Source: Kingella sp. (in: b-proteobacteria) (lineage in GTDB: Bacteria; Pseudomonadota; Gammaproteobacteria; Burkholderiales; Neisseriaceae). From it: DNA of 7,675 bases. Location of the stretch: assembly GCF_030527935.1 (NCBI RefSeq), contig NZ_JAUMZV010000062.1, positions 1 to 7,675 of the forward strand. The letters are read 5' to 3'. The position numbers and the translations under genes are program-made. The notes under the pieces were generated by a model that did no database searches, had not been told where the DNA came from, and saw only the letters and a program-made list of their open reading frames with translations. Below, piece by piece: positions 1 through 5,422 of the stretch. Numbering within the stretch: position 1 is the stretch's first letter; every line of letters begins with the position of its first letter.

Positions 1-50
1 AACCTGTGTTTGGGTTTCGGCTGTCGAAGGAAAGGTTTTTTTGCAAAGGT
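1..50. other. Unassigned left edge
   Basis: No gene, promoter or repeat could be assigned in these bases. They may hold the end of something lying outside the window. The opening AACCTGT matches the first bases of the 160-bp element's terminal repeat, but the match stops after about eight bases, so I do not count it as a third copy. Confidence 0.4.
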
Positions 51-116
51 CTCAGGCTGCCTTAATCGGTACATTAAGGCAGCCTGAAAACCCGTATTCC
101 CGTTTTCAGGCTGCCT
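51..116 (-). terminator. Triple-DUS alternative hairpins downstream of the SPFH gene
   Basis: Three uptake sequences lie in alternating orientation: 51-62 (minus, 11/12), 77-88 (plus, 12/12) and 105-116 (minus, 12/12). The middle one can pair with either neighbour. Arms 52-66 and 73-87 make a 15-bp stem with a 6-base loop, and arms 77-91 and 102-116 make a 15-bp stem with a 10-base loop. The site begins 14 bases past the stop of the minus-strand SPFH gene, so it probably terminates that transcript. It lacks a clear U-tract on the minus strand. Only one hairpin can form at a time. Confidence 0.6.
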
Positions 117-129
117 ATTCGTTATGCGA

Positions 130-1128
130 TTAGCCAATGAGCTGTTTCAACACTTCCGCTTTGGCAGAATCGTAATCCGCCTGCGAAATCAAGCCGTTAT
201 CCAGCATGGTTTTAAGCTGCGTGAGCTTGGCTTGATGGTCTTGCGCGGCGGCGGGCGACACGGCTTGCGGTTGCGCGCCTGCCATTGCGCCCGCCATCGC
301 TTGCCCAAATGCCACGCCTGCGCCCATGCCCACGCCCATGCCTGCCATGCCGCCTTCGTTTTGCGCTGCCATCGGGATGGCGGTGGCGGTTTGGTATTGC
401 GTGTAGCGCGACATATCGCCGATGACATTCATGCTCATGCGTGCATCCAACGCTTGTTGCACGTTTTCAGGCAGCGTGATGCTTTCCACGGTAAAGTTTT
501 CCAACGCCAAGCCCAGTTTGGCGAACTCGGGTTTGAGCAATTCGGTCATTTTTTGCGATAGCAAAACTTGGTTTGCCGCCATGTCCAAAAACGGCACGCC
601 CGATGTGCCAAAGGCGGCGGCAAGCTGGGTCATGGCGATGTTTTTGAGCTGGGCTTCAAGCTGCTCGCCCGAATAGCTTTCCACCACGCCCGAGATTTCT
701 TTGAAAAACTGCGCGGGGTCGGCGATGCGGTAGGAATACATGCCAAACGAGCGCAGTTGCACCACGCCAAAATCGGCATCGCGCACGGTTACAGGCTGCG
801 CTGTGCCCCAGCGTTTGCCAATTTGCTGGCGCGTGTTGAAAAAGTAAACATCCGATTTAAAGGGCGATTGGAACAACTTGTCCCAGTTTTTCAGGTTGGT
901 TAAAACGGGCAGCGTTTGCGTGTTGAGCGTGTAGCGACCTGCGGAAAACACATCGGCGGTTTTGCCTTCGTCCACAAACAACGCCATTTGGCTTTCGCGC
1001 ACGGTTAGGCTTGCGCCGTTTTGAATTTCTTGGTCGGCAATGGGAAAACGCCACACCAGCGTGTGTTCATCGGGGCTTTCCCATTGGATAACATCAATAA
1101 ACTGCTTGCGGATAAAGTTCATAATCAT
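130..1128 (-). CDS. SPFH-domain protein with C-terminal SHOCT domain (YdjI / 'virion core protein'-like family)
   Basis: This 332-residue protein belongs to the SPFH (stomatin/prohibitin/flotillin/HflK) superfamily, in the branch often annotated as 'virion core protein' or YdjI-like. Such proteins form membrane-associated assemblies, but their exact role is not settled. The N-terminal part shows the family pattern: FIDVIQW at 10-16, LVWRFP near 24-29, VRESQMALFVDEG at 43-55, then DVFSAGRYTL, SPFKSDVYF at 88-96 and KRWGT at 105-109. A helical SPFH tail runs to about residue 240. Residues 258-297 form a Gly/Met/Ala/Gln-rich linker with no charge after the Glu at 258. Residues about 300-331 match SHOCT, a short helical oligomerisation or tethering domain (LTQLKTMLDNGLISQADYD). 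No transmembrane segment or signal peptide is visible. The first ATG is preferred because AAAGGA lies six bases upstream of it; the second ATG at 1122 would be spaced too far. It is the last gene of the minus-strand membrane group. Confidence 0.88.
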   Translation of the reverse strand: MIMNFIRKQFIDVIQWESPDEHTLVWRFPIADQEIQNGASLTVRESQMALFVDEGKTADVFSAGRYTLNTQTLPVLTNLKNWDKLFQSPFKSDVYFFNTRQQIGKRWGTAQPVTVRDADFGVVQLRSFGMYSYRIADPAQFFKEISGVVESYSGEQLEAQLKNIAMTQLAAAFGTSGVPFLDMAANQVLLSQKMTELLKPEFAKLGLALENFTVESITLPENVQQALDARMSMNVIGDMSRYTQYQTATAIPMAAQNEGGMAGMGVGMGAGVAFGQAMAGAMAGAQPQAVSPAAAQDHQAKLTQLKTMLDNGLISQADYDSAKAEVLKQLIG

Positions 1129-1161
1129 GGTTTTTCCTTTGGTTGGGGGTGGGGTAGGGGG

Positions 1162-1191
1162 ATTTTAAGGACAATGGGGTTGATTTGTAAA
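1162..1191 (-). promoter_or_regulatory. Candidate sigma70 promoter of the SPFH-SHOCT gene
   Basis: Read on the minus strand there is a TTTACA -35 box (1186-1191, 5/6), an 18-base spacer and a TAAAAT -10 box (1162-1167, 5/6). Initiation would fall near 1155, giving a leader of about 26 bases with the AAAGGA ribosome site. This suggests that the SPFH gene can be transcribed independently of the two genes upstream of it. The call rests on consensus matching only. Confidence 0.5.
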
Positions 1192-1216
1192 AGGAATGTG
1201 CAGCGGCATCTAGCGC

Positions 1217-1312
1217 ATTAGGCAGCCTGAAACGCTGTTTTGCCAGAACGCGCGTTTTGTTGCGTATCACGCTTTGGGGATTGCTGTGGCGTATTATTTC
1301 AGGCTGCCTAAT
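1217..1312 (-). repeat. Inverted DUS pair between the small membrane gene and the SPFH gene
   Basis: DUS copies at 1220-1231 (plus) and 1298-1309 (minus), both 12/12, sit in a 16-bp perfect inverted repeat (1217-1232 with 1297-1312) separated by 64 bases. The long loop makes a strong terminator less likely than at the compact pairs elsewhere. The TAG stop of the upstream membrane gene (1308-1310) lies within the right-hand arm, so the repeat begins exactly at the end of the coding region. Confidence 0.65.
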
Positions 1313-1401
1313 ATTGCATCCCCAGCAACACAAATCCATAAGCAAACCACAGCCAAACTGCTAGCGAAATCAGCCATTTGCCGCTATGGCGATGTCGTTT
1401 C

Positions 1402-1413
1402 AGGCAGCCTGAA
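1402..1413 (+). repeat. DUS (king dialect) within the small membrane gene
   Basis: This is a 12/12 match that sits inside the reading frame. On the coding strand it encodes part of the segment FSGCLK. The surrounding 17 bases read TTTCAGG-CAG-CCTGAAA, so the site is nearly palindromic and also contains the reverse complement of AGGCTGCCTGAA. Confidence 0.85.
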
Positions 1414-1685
1414 AACAGGCACACGGCAATAATCAGTAATACGGTAAACGTGGGGATAATCAGGCTTGTTCGCTCGGCATATGGGGCAAGTAATCCAACC
1501 AGCCGATTGTGCCACCCATCAGCCACAGCAGCACGGGCGCAAGCAGTAGTGCAAGTACCCAATCGGCGTGCAATTCCAAAACCGCCGCAGATGCAATCAA
1601 CATCAACAGCACCAGCGTTGCGATATGCGGCAACAGCAAGACGTTGAGCCACGTTTTAGCTTCGCTGAAACTCGCTTTGCTCGTT

Positions 1686-1697
1686 TTCAGACTGCCT
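1686..1697 (-). repeat. Degenerate DUS at the start of the small membrane gene
   Basis: This is an 11/12 match with one substitution in the core (A for G at 1691 on the plus strand). It encodes GSLK, residues 3-6 of the membrane protein, immediately after the start codon. Confidence 0.6.
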
Positions 1698-1705
1698 TGC
1701 ATGGC

Positions 1706-2110
1706 TTAACCATCCACCAAACACGCTGCGTTTAACACGCCAATCGCCAGCGATAACGCGCAATTCAACGCGCCCACGGCGATATTGTTTTGCTGCAACT
1801 CGCGCCTTGCATCGGGAATCAGCCGCGTGGTAGCGAAATACGCGCCAATCTGCACCACCGCCGCGCCCGCGCTCCATAAAATAAAATCCAAAATATTCAA
1901 GCTGTGCGTCATCGCCGAAGCCAGCGCAAGGCAAAAGCCCATCAACGCGCCACCAAACGATAGCGCACACGCCACATTGCCCTGCTTAATCAAATGCAAC
2001 TCGCGCACGGGCGTAATCAGCAAATAAGTGAGCGAAAACAGCACCGCCATCGCCACGCTGGCGAGCATATAGCCGATGTATAACAGATAGTTAGCAATAG
2101 AAAGCGACAT
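1706..2110 (-). CDS. DUF350 family inner-membrane protein (YjfL-like)
   Basis: This 134-residue protein has four predicted helices: about 7-32, 47-67, 73-97 and 107-130. It shows the DUF350 signature TPVRELHLIKQGN at 33-45 followed by a Gly-rich helix (FGGALMGF, 52-59). A second helix pair (ILWSAGAAVVQIGAY, then NNIAVGALNCALSLAIG) repeats the same architecture. Its length is typical of the family. An open frame extends further upstream, but the ATG at 2110 is chosen because TAAGGAG lies seven bases before it. The function of DUF350 is not established; in enterobacteria YjfL is encoded beside a PspA-like protein (YjfJ), suggesting an envelope role. Here it leads a minus-strand group with a second small membrane protein 3 bases downstream and an SPFH-SHOCT protein beyond that. 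Confidence 0.88.
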   Translation of the reverse strand: MSLSIANYLLYIGYMLASVAMAVLFSLTYLLITPVRELHLIKQGNVACALSFGGALMGFCLALASAMTHSLNILDFILWSAGAAVVQIGAYFATTRLIPDARRELQQNNIAVGALNCALSLAIGVLNAACLVDG

Positions 2111-2140
2111 GGTTGAACTCCTTAGGTGAACAAGGGTTTG

Positions 2141-2149
2141 ATTATGCCA
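2141..2149 (-). promoter_or_regulatory. Candidate extended -10 promoter of the DUF350 gene
   Basis: On the minus strand TGG precedes CATAAT (5/6 match to TATAAT), forming an extended -10 element at 2141-2149. No good -35 hexamer lies 16-18 bases upstream. Initiation near 2134 would give a short leader containing the TAAGGAG site. An alternative -10, GATAAT, lies at 2151-2156. Confidence 0.4.
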
Positions 2150-2179
2150 CATTATCTGCCTAGCTATGCTGGATAACAG

Positions 2180-2191
2180 CGGCAGCCTGAA
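2180..2191 (+). repeat. Near-match DUS (11/12)
   Basis: CGGCAGCCTGAA differs from the 12-mer only at the first base. It lies upstream of the DUF350 gene and 60 bases from the hairpin pair at 2238-2282, with no inverted partner nearby. Confidence 0.6.
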
Positions 2192-2237
2192 AAAGCCAAA
2201 CATCCAAGCTCAGTCTGATAACATCGCCCACCAACAA

Positions 2238-2282
2238 AAAGGCAGCCTGAAAACGAACAAAACACGTTTTCAGGCTGCCTTT
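2238..2282 (-). terminator. DUS-hairpin terminator after the DUF333 lipoprotein gene
   Basis: DUS copies 2240-2251 (plus) and 2269-2280 (minus), both 12/12, form a perfect 18-bp stem (2238-2255 with 2265-2282) around a 9-base loop. On the minus strand the stem runs into TTTTTGTT, a fair U-tract. It lies 14 bases past the stop at 2296, so it should end the lipoprotein transcript and insulate the DUF350 gene. Confidence 0.8.
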
Positions 2283-2295
2283 GGCATGATGTGCA

Positions 2296-2550
2296 TTATT
2301 TATTATGCGCGCGGAAATATTCCCATTCGTCCACTTCTTGACCATTGGGCAACACGCAAACACCGTATTCGCTGCCGTCTTTATTTTTGCGAATTACTGA
2401 TTTGCCGCCTTGTTTTTCGCAGAACACCGAAGCGGGGTTTGCCATGCCAACGGCTTGCTCGCCTTGTTCGGGCGATTTTTTTGGATTATCCGAGCCTGCG
2501 CAAGCGGATAACGCCGCAGCGGCGATTAAGGGCAAAAACCAAGTTTTCAT
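2296..2550 (-). CDS. DUF333 domain lipoprotein (YoaF-like)
   Basis: This 84-residue protein starts with a lipoprotein signal (MKTWFLPLIAAAALSAC). The lipobox LSAC predicts lipidation of the Cys at residue 17. The residue after it is Ala, so Asp-mediated inner-membrane retention is not indicated. After a short polar linker the DUF333 domain follows: NPASVFCEKQGG, then IRKNKDGSEYGVCVLPNG and DEWEYFR. Two Cys residues in the domain (FCEK, GVCV) could form a disulphide. E. coli YoaF is a DUF333 lipoprotein of similar length; DUF333 proteins are sometimes loosely annotated as 'putative hemolysin', for which I see no support. ATG 2550 is preferred over GTG 2559 because AAAGG lies eight bases upstream of it and the signal peptide then begins MKT. 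A weak TAAAAT -10 candidate lies at 2588-2593. Confidence 0.88.
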   Translation of the reverse strand: MKTWFLPLIAAAALSACAGSDNPKKSPEQGEQAVGMANPASVFCEKQGGKSVIRKNKDGSEYGVCVLPNGQEVDEWEYFRAHNK

Positions 2551-2600
2551 GTTAAACACCTTTCGTGGTTGGTCAAAAAACGCGCGGATTTTAACAATAT

Positions 2601-2612
2601 TTCAGGCTGCCT
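2601..2612 (-). repeat. Solo DUS in the divergent intergenic region
   Basis: This is a 12/12 match without an inverted partner, between the lipoprotein gene and metG. No hairpin is possible, so its likely role is DNA uptake only. Confidence 0.85.
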
Positions 2613-2690
2613 TAGGGCCTAAAAGCCGCCAAAATGTTGATTGTTAACAGCCCCTAGCCTTTTACCCCCATTCTTTACGCGAATTTTCGC

Positions 2691-2696
2691 TATAAT
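2691..2696 (+). promoter_or_regulatory. Candidate metG promoter (-10 box)
   Basis: A perfect TATAAT lies 44 bases upstream of the metG start. No convincing -35 hexamer lies 16-18 bases upstream; the nearest candidates, CCATTC and CATTCT, match poorly. Transcription would begin near 2703, giving a leader of about 38 bases that has no obvious Shine-Dalgarno sequence. Confidence 0.55.
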
Positions 2697-2740
2697 TTCC
2701 CTTTTTTACCCATCTCATAATCAACACGAAACGCAAAATC

Positions 2741-4792
2741 ATGACTTCAAAACGCAAAATTCTCGTTACTTCCGCCCTGCCTTATGCCAACGGTGCCATC
2801 CACCTTGGGCACATGGTGGAGCATATCCAAACCGACATTTGGGTGCGCTTTCAAAAATCGCGCGGGCACGAATGCCATTATTGCTGCGCGGACGACACCC
2901 ACGGCACGCCCATCATGCTGGCAGCGCAAAAACAAGGCATCACGCCCGAGCAGCTGATAGAAAAAACCCACACCGAGCATCTTGCCGATTTCACAGGCTT
3001 TGGCATCGGCTACGACAACTACTACTCCACCCATTCGCCCGAAAACCAAGCCCTTTCCGAGCAAATCTACCGCAGCCTGAAAGCCAACGGCAAAATCATC
3101 AGCAAAACCATCAACCAGCTTTTTGACCCCGAAAAGCAAATGTTTCTGCCCGACCGCTTTGTGAAAGGCGAATGCCCCAAATGCCGCGCCCAAGACCAAT
3201 ACGGCGACAACTGCGAAGTGTGCGGCACCACCTACGCCCCCACCGAGCTGATTAAACCCTATTCCGCCGTATCAGGCGCAACGCCCGTGCTCAAAGAAAC
3301 CGAACATTTCTTTTTCAAATTAAGCGATTGCGGCGACTATCTGCAACAATGGACAGCAGGCGAAACAGACGGACGCGCCCATTTGCAGCCCGAAGCGTTG
3401 AACAAAATGAACGAATGGCTCAAAGAAGGCGAGTTATCCGACTGGGATATTTCCCGCGATGCGCCGTATTTCGGCTTCCAAATCCCCGATGCGCCGAACA
3501 AGTATTTTTATGTGTGGCTGGATGCGCCCGTGGGCTATATGGCTTCGTTCCAAAACCTATGCGCGCGCAAAGGGCTGGATTTTAACGAATTTTTTGGCAA
3601 AGACAGCCAAGCCGAGCTGTATCACTTTATCGGCAAAGATATTTTGTATTTCCACGCGCTGTTTTGGACGGCGATGCTGGAATATTCGGGCTATCGCGCG
3701 CCCACAGGCATTTTTGCGCACGGCTTTTTAACCGTGGATGGGCAAAAAATGTCTAAATCGCGCGGCACATTTATCACTGCGCGGTCGTATTTGGAACAAG
3801 GGCTAAACCCCGAATGGATGCGCTACTACATCGCGGCAAAATTAAACAGCAAAATTGAAGATATAGATTTGAATTTGCAAGATTTTATCGCCCGCGTAAA
3901 CAGCGACTTGGTGGGCAAATATGTGAACATCGCCGCCCGCGCCGCTGGCTTTATCCACAAGCGTTTTTCAGGCTGCCTGAAAGACGTGTCGGGCAGCGAA
4001 ATCGTGAAGCATTTGGCGGCGGAAAGCGAGCGCATCGCTTCGTTATACGAAGAGCGCGAATACGGCAAAGCCTTGCGCGAGATTATGATTTTGGCGGACG
4101 TGGTCAATGAATATGTGGACGAAAACAAGCCGTGGGAGCTTGCCAAGCTGGATGGCGCGGACAGCCGTTTGCACAAGGTGTGCAGCGAATTGATTAACGC
4201 ATTCAAAATCTTAACGGTTTATCTCTCGCCCGTGCTGCCGCGCGTTGCCGAGCAAGCCGCCGAATTTTTGGGCTTGGACAAGCTGGTGTGGGCGGATGCC
4301 AGCCGCACGTTGTCGGAAAACCATGTGATTAAGCCGTATCAACATTTGATGCAACGAGTGGAGGAAAAACAAGTGAACGATTTGATTGAAGCGAACAAAC
4401 AAAATATCCAAGCCGCAGCGGCAACACAGCAGCCTGAAAACGGCTACGAGCCTGTTGCGCCGCAATGCAGCTTTGATGATTTTATGAAAGTGGATATGCG
4501 CGTGGCGAAAGTGTTGAACTGCGAGGCGGTGGAGGGCAGCACCAAGCTGTTGAAATTTAGCCTAGATTTTGGCTTTGAGCAGCGTACGATTTTCTCGGGC
4601 ATCGCCGCCAGCTATCCCAACCCCGCCGCGCTAAACGGCACAATGGTCATCGCCATTGCCAACTTTGCACCGCGCAAAATGGCGAAATTTGGCGTGTCCG
4701 AAGGCATGATTTTGAGCACGGCGGATAAGGATGGGAAGCTGAAATTGCTGACCGTGCATGATGGGGCGAATGCGGGGGATAAGGTGGGTTGA
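2741..4792 (+). CDS. metG: Methionyl-tRNA synthetase
   Basis: MetG attaches methionine to tRNA-Met and initiator tRNA in the cytoplasm. The 683-residue product has the complete class I architecture. The Rossmann fold carries the HLGH signature at 21-24, and the KMSKS loop is at 336-340. The zinc-binding knuckle has Cys 145, 148, 158 and 161, the same positions I recall for the E. coli enzyme. The anticodon-binding helical domain follows. A C-terminal OB-fold tRNA-binding domain begins near residue 577 (FDDFMKVDMRVAKV) and includes FAPRKMAKFGVSEGM; it typically mediates dimerisation. No key residue is missing and the length is normal for the dimeric form. ATG 2741 puts MTSKRKILVTSALPYANG at the N terminus as expected. 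No good ribosome site precedes it, so initiation may rely on an unstructured leader. The gene is monocistronic: a divergent lipoprotein gene lies upstream and a terminator downstream. Confidence 0.98.
   Translation: MTSKRKILVTSALPYANGAIHLGHMVEHIQTDIWVRFQKSRGHECHYCCADDTHGTPIMLAAQKQGITPEQLIEKTHTEHLADFTGFGIGYDNYYSTHSPENQALSEQIYRSLKANGKIISKTINQLFDPEKQMFLPDRFVKGECPKCRAQDQYGDNCEVCGTTYAPTELIKPYSAVSGATPVLKETEHFFFKLSDCGDYLQQWTAGETDGRAHLQPEALNKMNEWLKEGELSDWDISRDAPYFGFQIPDAPNKYFYVWLDAPVGYMASFQNLCARKGLDFNEFFGKDSQAELYHFIGKDILYFHALFWTAMLEYSGYRAPTGIFAHGFLTVDGQKMSKSRGTFITARSYLEQGLNPEWMRYYIAAKLNSKIEDIDLNLQDFIARVNSDLVGKYVNIAARAAGFIHKRFSGCLKDVSGSEIVKHLAAESERIASLYEEREYGKALREIMILADVVNEYVDENKPWELAKLDGADSRLHKVCSELINAFKILTVYLSPVLPRVAEQAAEFLGLDKLVWADASRTLSENHVIKPYQHLMQRVEEKQVNDLIEANKQNIQAAAATQQPENGYEPVAPQCSFDDFMKVDMRVAKVLNCEAVEGSTKLLKFSLDFGFEQRTIFSGIAASYPNPAALNGTMVIAIANFAPRKMAKFGVSEGMILSTADKDGKLKLLTVHDGANAGDKVG
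3967..3981. repeat. Palindromic double-dialect DUS inside metG
   Basis: The 15-base segment contains the king-type DUS on the minus strand (3967-3978, 12/12) and AGGCTGCCTGAA on the plus strand (3970-3981), which is the Simonsiella-type (AG-sim) dialect as I recall it. It encodes FSGCLK within the anticodon-binding region. Confidence 0.75.
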
Positions 4793-4820
4793 TTAACGGC
4801 GGTTGTTTTGTTTGCCTAAT

Positions 4821-4863
4821 AAAGGCAGCCTGAAAACGGATTTCTTGTTTTCAGGCTGCCTTT
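4821..4863 (+). terminator. DUS-hairpin terminator of metG
   Basis: DUS copies at 4823-4834 (plus) and 4850-4861 (minus), both 12/12, form a perfect 17-bp stem (4821-4837 with 4847-4863) around a 9-base loop. TTTGTTTA follows on the plus strand. It starts 28 bases after the metG stop and has the usual form of a Neisseriaceae DUS-pair intrinsic terminator. Confidence 0.85.
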
Positions 4864-4907
4864 GTTTACTAGCCAGAGTAGAGCAAGGCGTGCCTACGCG
4901 CTTGTTA

Positions 4908-5067
4908 GAACCTGTATTCACTATTTCCATAGGCAGATTTTATGAAATAAAAGCGCGGATACAAGGCAAAAAGCGCAGTAAGGTTGGACACCTTGCGAGC
5001 ATTTTTAACGCAGTAGCCACGTTTTTAGGGCATAAAAGATGTCTATGAAAATAGTGAATACAGGTTC
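4908..5067. mobile_element. 160-bp miniature inverted-repeat element, copy 1 (complete)
   Basis: The element begins GAACCTGTATTCACTATTT and ends with its complement. Its terminal inverted repeats extend about 37 bases (4908-4944 with 5031-5067) with four mismatches. It is flanked by a 3-base direct repeat, TTA, at 4905-4907 and 5068-5070, consistent with target duplication. It encodes no credible protein, so any mobility would need a transposase in trans. A TNA-type 3-bp target is known for the IS1031 group of the IS5 family; linking this element to that group is inference. The interior holds a small imperfect palindrome (AAGGT-TGGAC-ACCTT, 4980-4994). An inverted copy starts at 7555. I cannot match it to a named element. 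Confidence 0.8.
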
Positions 5068-5418
5068 TTAATCCAATTTAAATATAAAATTGGGCAAAAA
5101 CACGGTGGGAACCCGTTTGCCGCCGCGCGTGGCAGCCTGAAAACGGTATTGGCGTGCGGCGGCGATGGCGGCTTTGTCTAACAGCGGTGAACCGCTGGAT
5201 TCCACCACTTCCACCGAGCGGATGCGGTTATTCGGTGCAACCATCACGCGCAGTATTACGCTGCCTTCTATGCCGCTTTCTAGGGCTAGGGGTGGATAGA
5301 CGGGCGTAACGGTTTTTATCGCTCGTCCTTTGGTATTTTTAACCGCTTGCGTTTTGGCGTGAGCGGAGGGGGCAATCAGCGCAAGGCTGGTGATTAAGGC
5401 AAGCAAAGGGTTTCGCAT
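5068..5418 (-). CDS. TonB C-terminal-domain periplasmic protein
   Basis: This 116-residue protein is a signal peptide (MRNPLLALITSLALIAPSAHA, cleavage after about 21) followed by one TonB C-terminal domain. Domain marks are VTPVYPPLAL at 37-46, EGSVILRVMV at 51-60, VVESSGSPLLD at 71-81, and RFQAA at 92-96. It lacks the N-terminal anchor that contacts ExbB/ExbD and the proline-rich spacer of true TonB, so it is unlikely to energise receptors by itself; the family also includes envelope proteins of unknown role. ATG 5418 is chosen because it starts the signal peptide and GGCGGA lies seven bases upstream. The start is 4 bases after the stop of its degenerate paralogue, suggesting an old translationally coupled pair. 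Its TAA stop (5068-5070) is also the target duplication of the adjacent miniature element. Confidence 0.85.
   Translation of the reverse strand: MRNPLLALITSLALIAPSAHAKTQAVKNTKGRAIKTVTPVYPPLALESGIEGSVILRVMVAPNNRIRSVEVVESSGSPLLDKAAIAAARQYRFQAATRGGKRVPTVFLPNFIFKLD
5130..5141 (+). repeat. Near-match DUS coding for FQAA in the intact TonB-like gene
   Basis: TGGCAGCCTGAA is an 11/12 match. Read in the gene's direction it encodes the FQAA of RFQAA, a conserved region of the domain where other family members often have F-P-A. Confidence 0.65.
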
Positions 5419-5422
5419 GGTG

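Larger units (their letters stand above)
1308..1702 (-). pseudogene. Small four-helix membrane protein, frameshifted
   Basis: Two overlapping minus-strand frames together describe one membrane protein. The first runs from ATG at 1702 to a TGA at 1460-1462; the second carries the rest to TAG at 1308-1310. The upstream frame is hydrophobic up to GWLDYLP, and the downstream frame becomes hydrophobic just afterwards (TSLIIPTFTVLL). Adding one C to the C4 run at 1483-1486 reads LDYLPPYAERTSLIIP without interruption and gives a 131-residue protein. It would have helices near 20-42, 47-64, 80-99 and 110-128 and a basic loop KRHRHSGK before the last helix. I do not recognise the family. The start lies 3 bases after the DUF350 stop and has only a weak GGTGGATGG-like ribosome site, which suggests translational coupling. 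A real lesion, programmed -1 frameshifting and sequencing error cannot be told apart here. Confidence 0.65.

Noticed and set aside
1..8. Third copy of the miniature element at the left edge
   Set aside because: Only AACCTGT agrees with the terminal repeat. The following bases diverge at once.
124..561. 145-residue His/Cys-rich plus-strand frame
   Set aside because: It is antisense to the SPFH-SHOCT gene. The His/Ala/Cys richness mirrors the Gly/Met/Ala linker codons on the other strand.
51..2282. Regular short repeats resembling a CRISPR array
   Set aside because: The repeated unit is the 12-mer uptake sequence. Its spacing is irregular and its orientation mixed, with no uniform spacers and no cas genes.
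4803..5048. 81-residue plus-strand open frame
   Set aside because: It reads through a DUS hairpin and into the miniature element. Its sequence is just translated repeat, with no ribosome site or domain.
4908..5067. Correia repeat-enclosed element of Neisseria
   Set aside because: Size and inverted-repeat design are similar, but the ends (GAACCTGTATTCACTATTT) differ from the Correia end TATAGTGGATTAAC, and the target duplication is TTA rather than TA.
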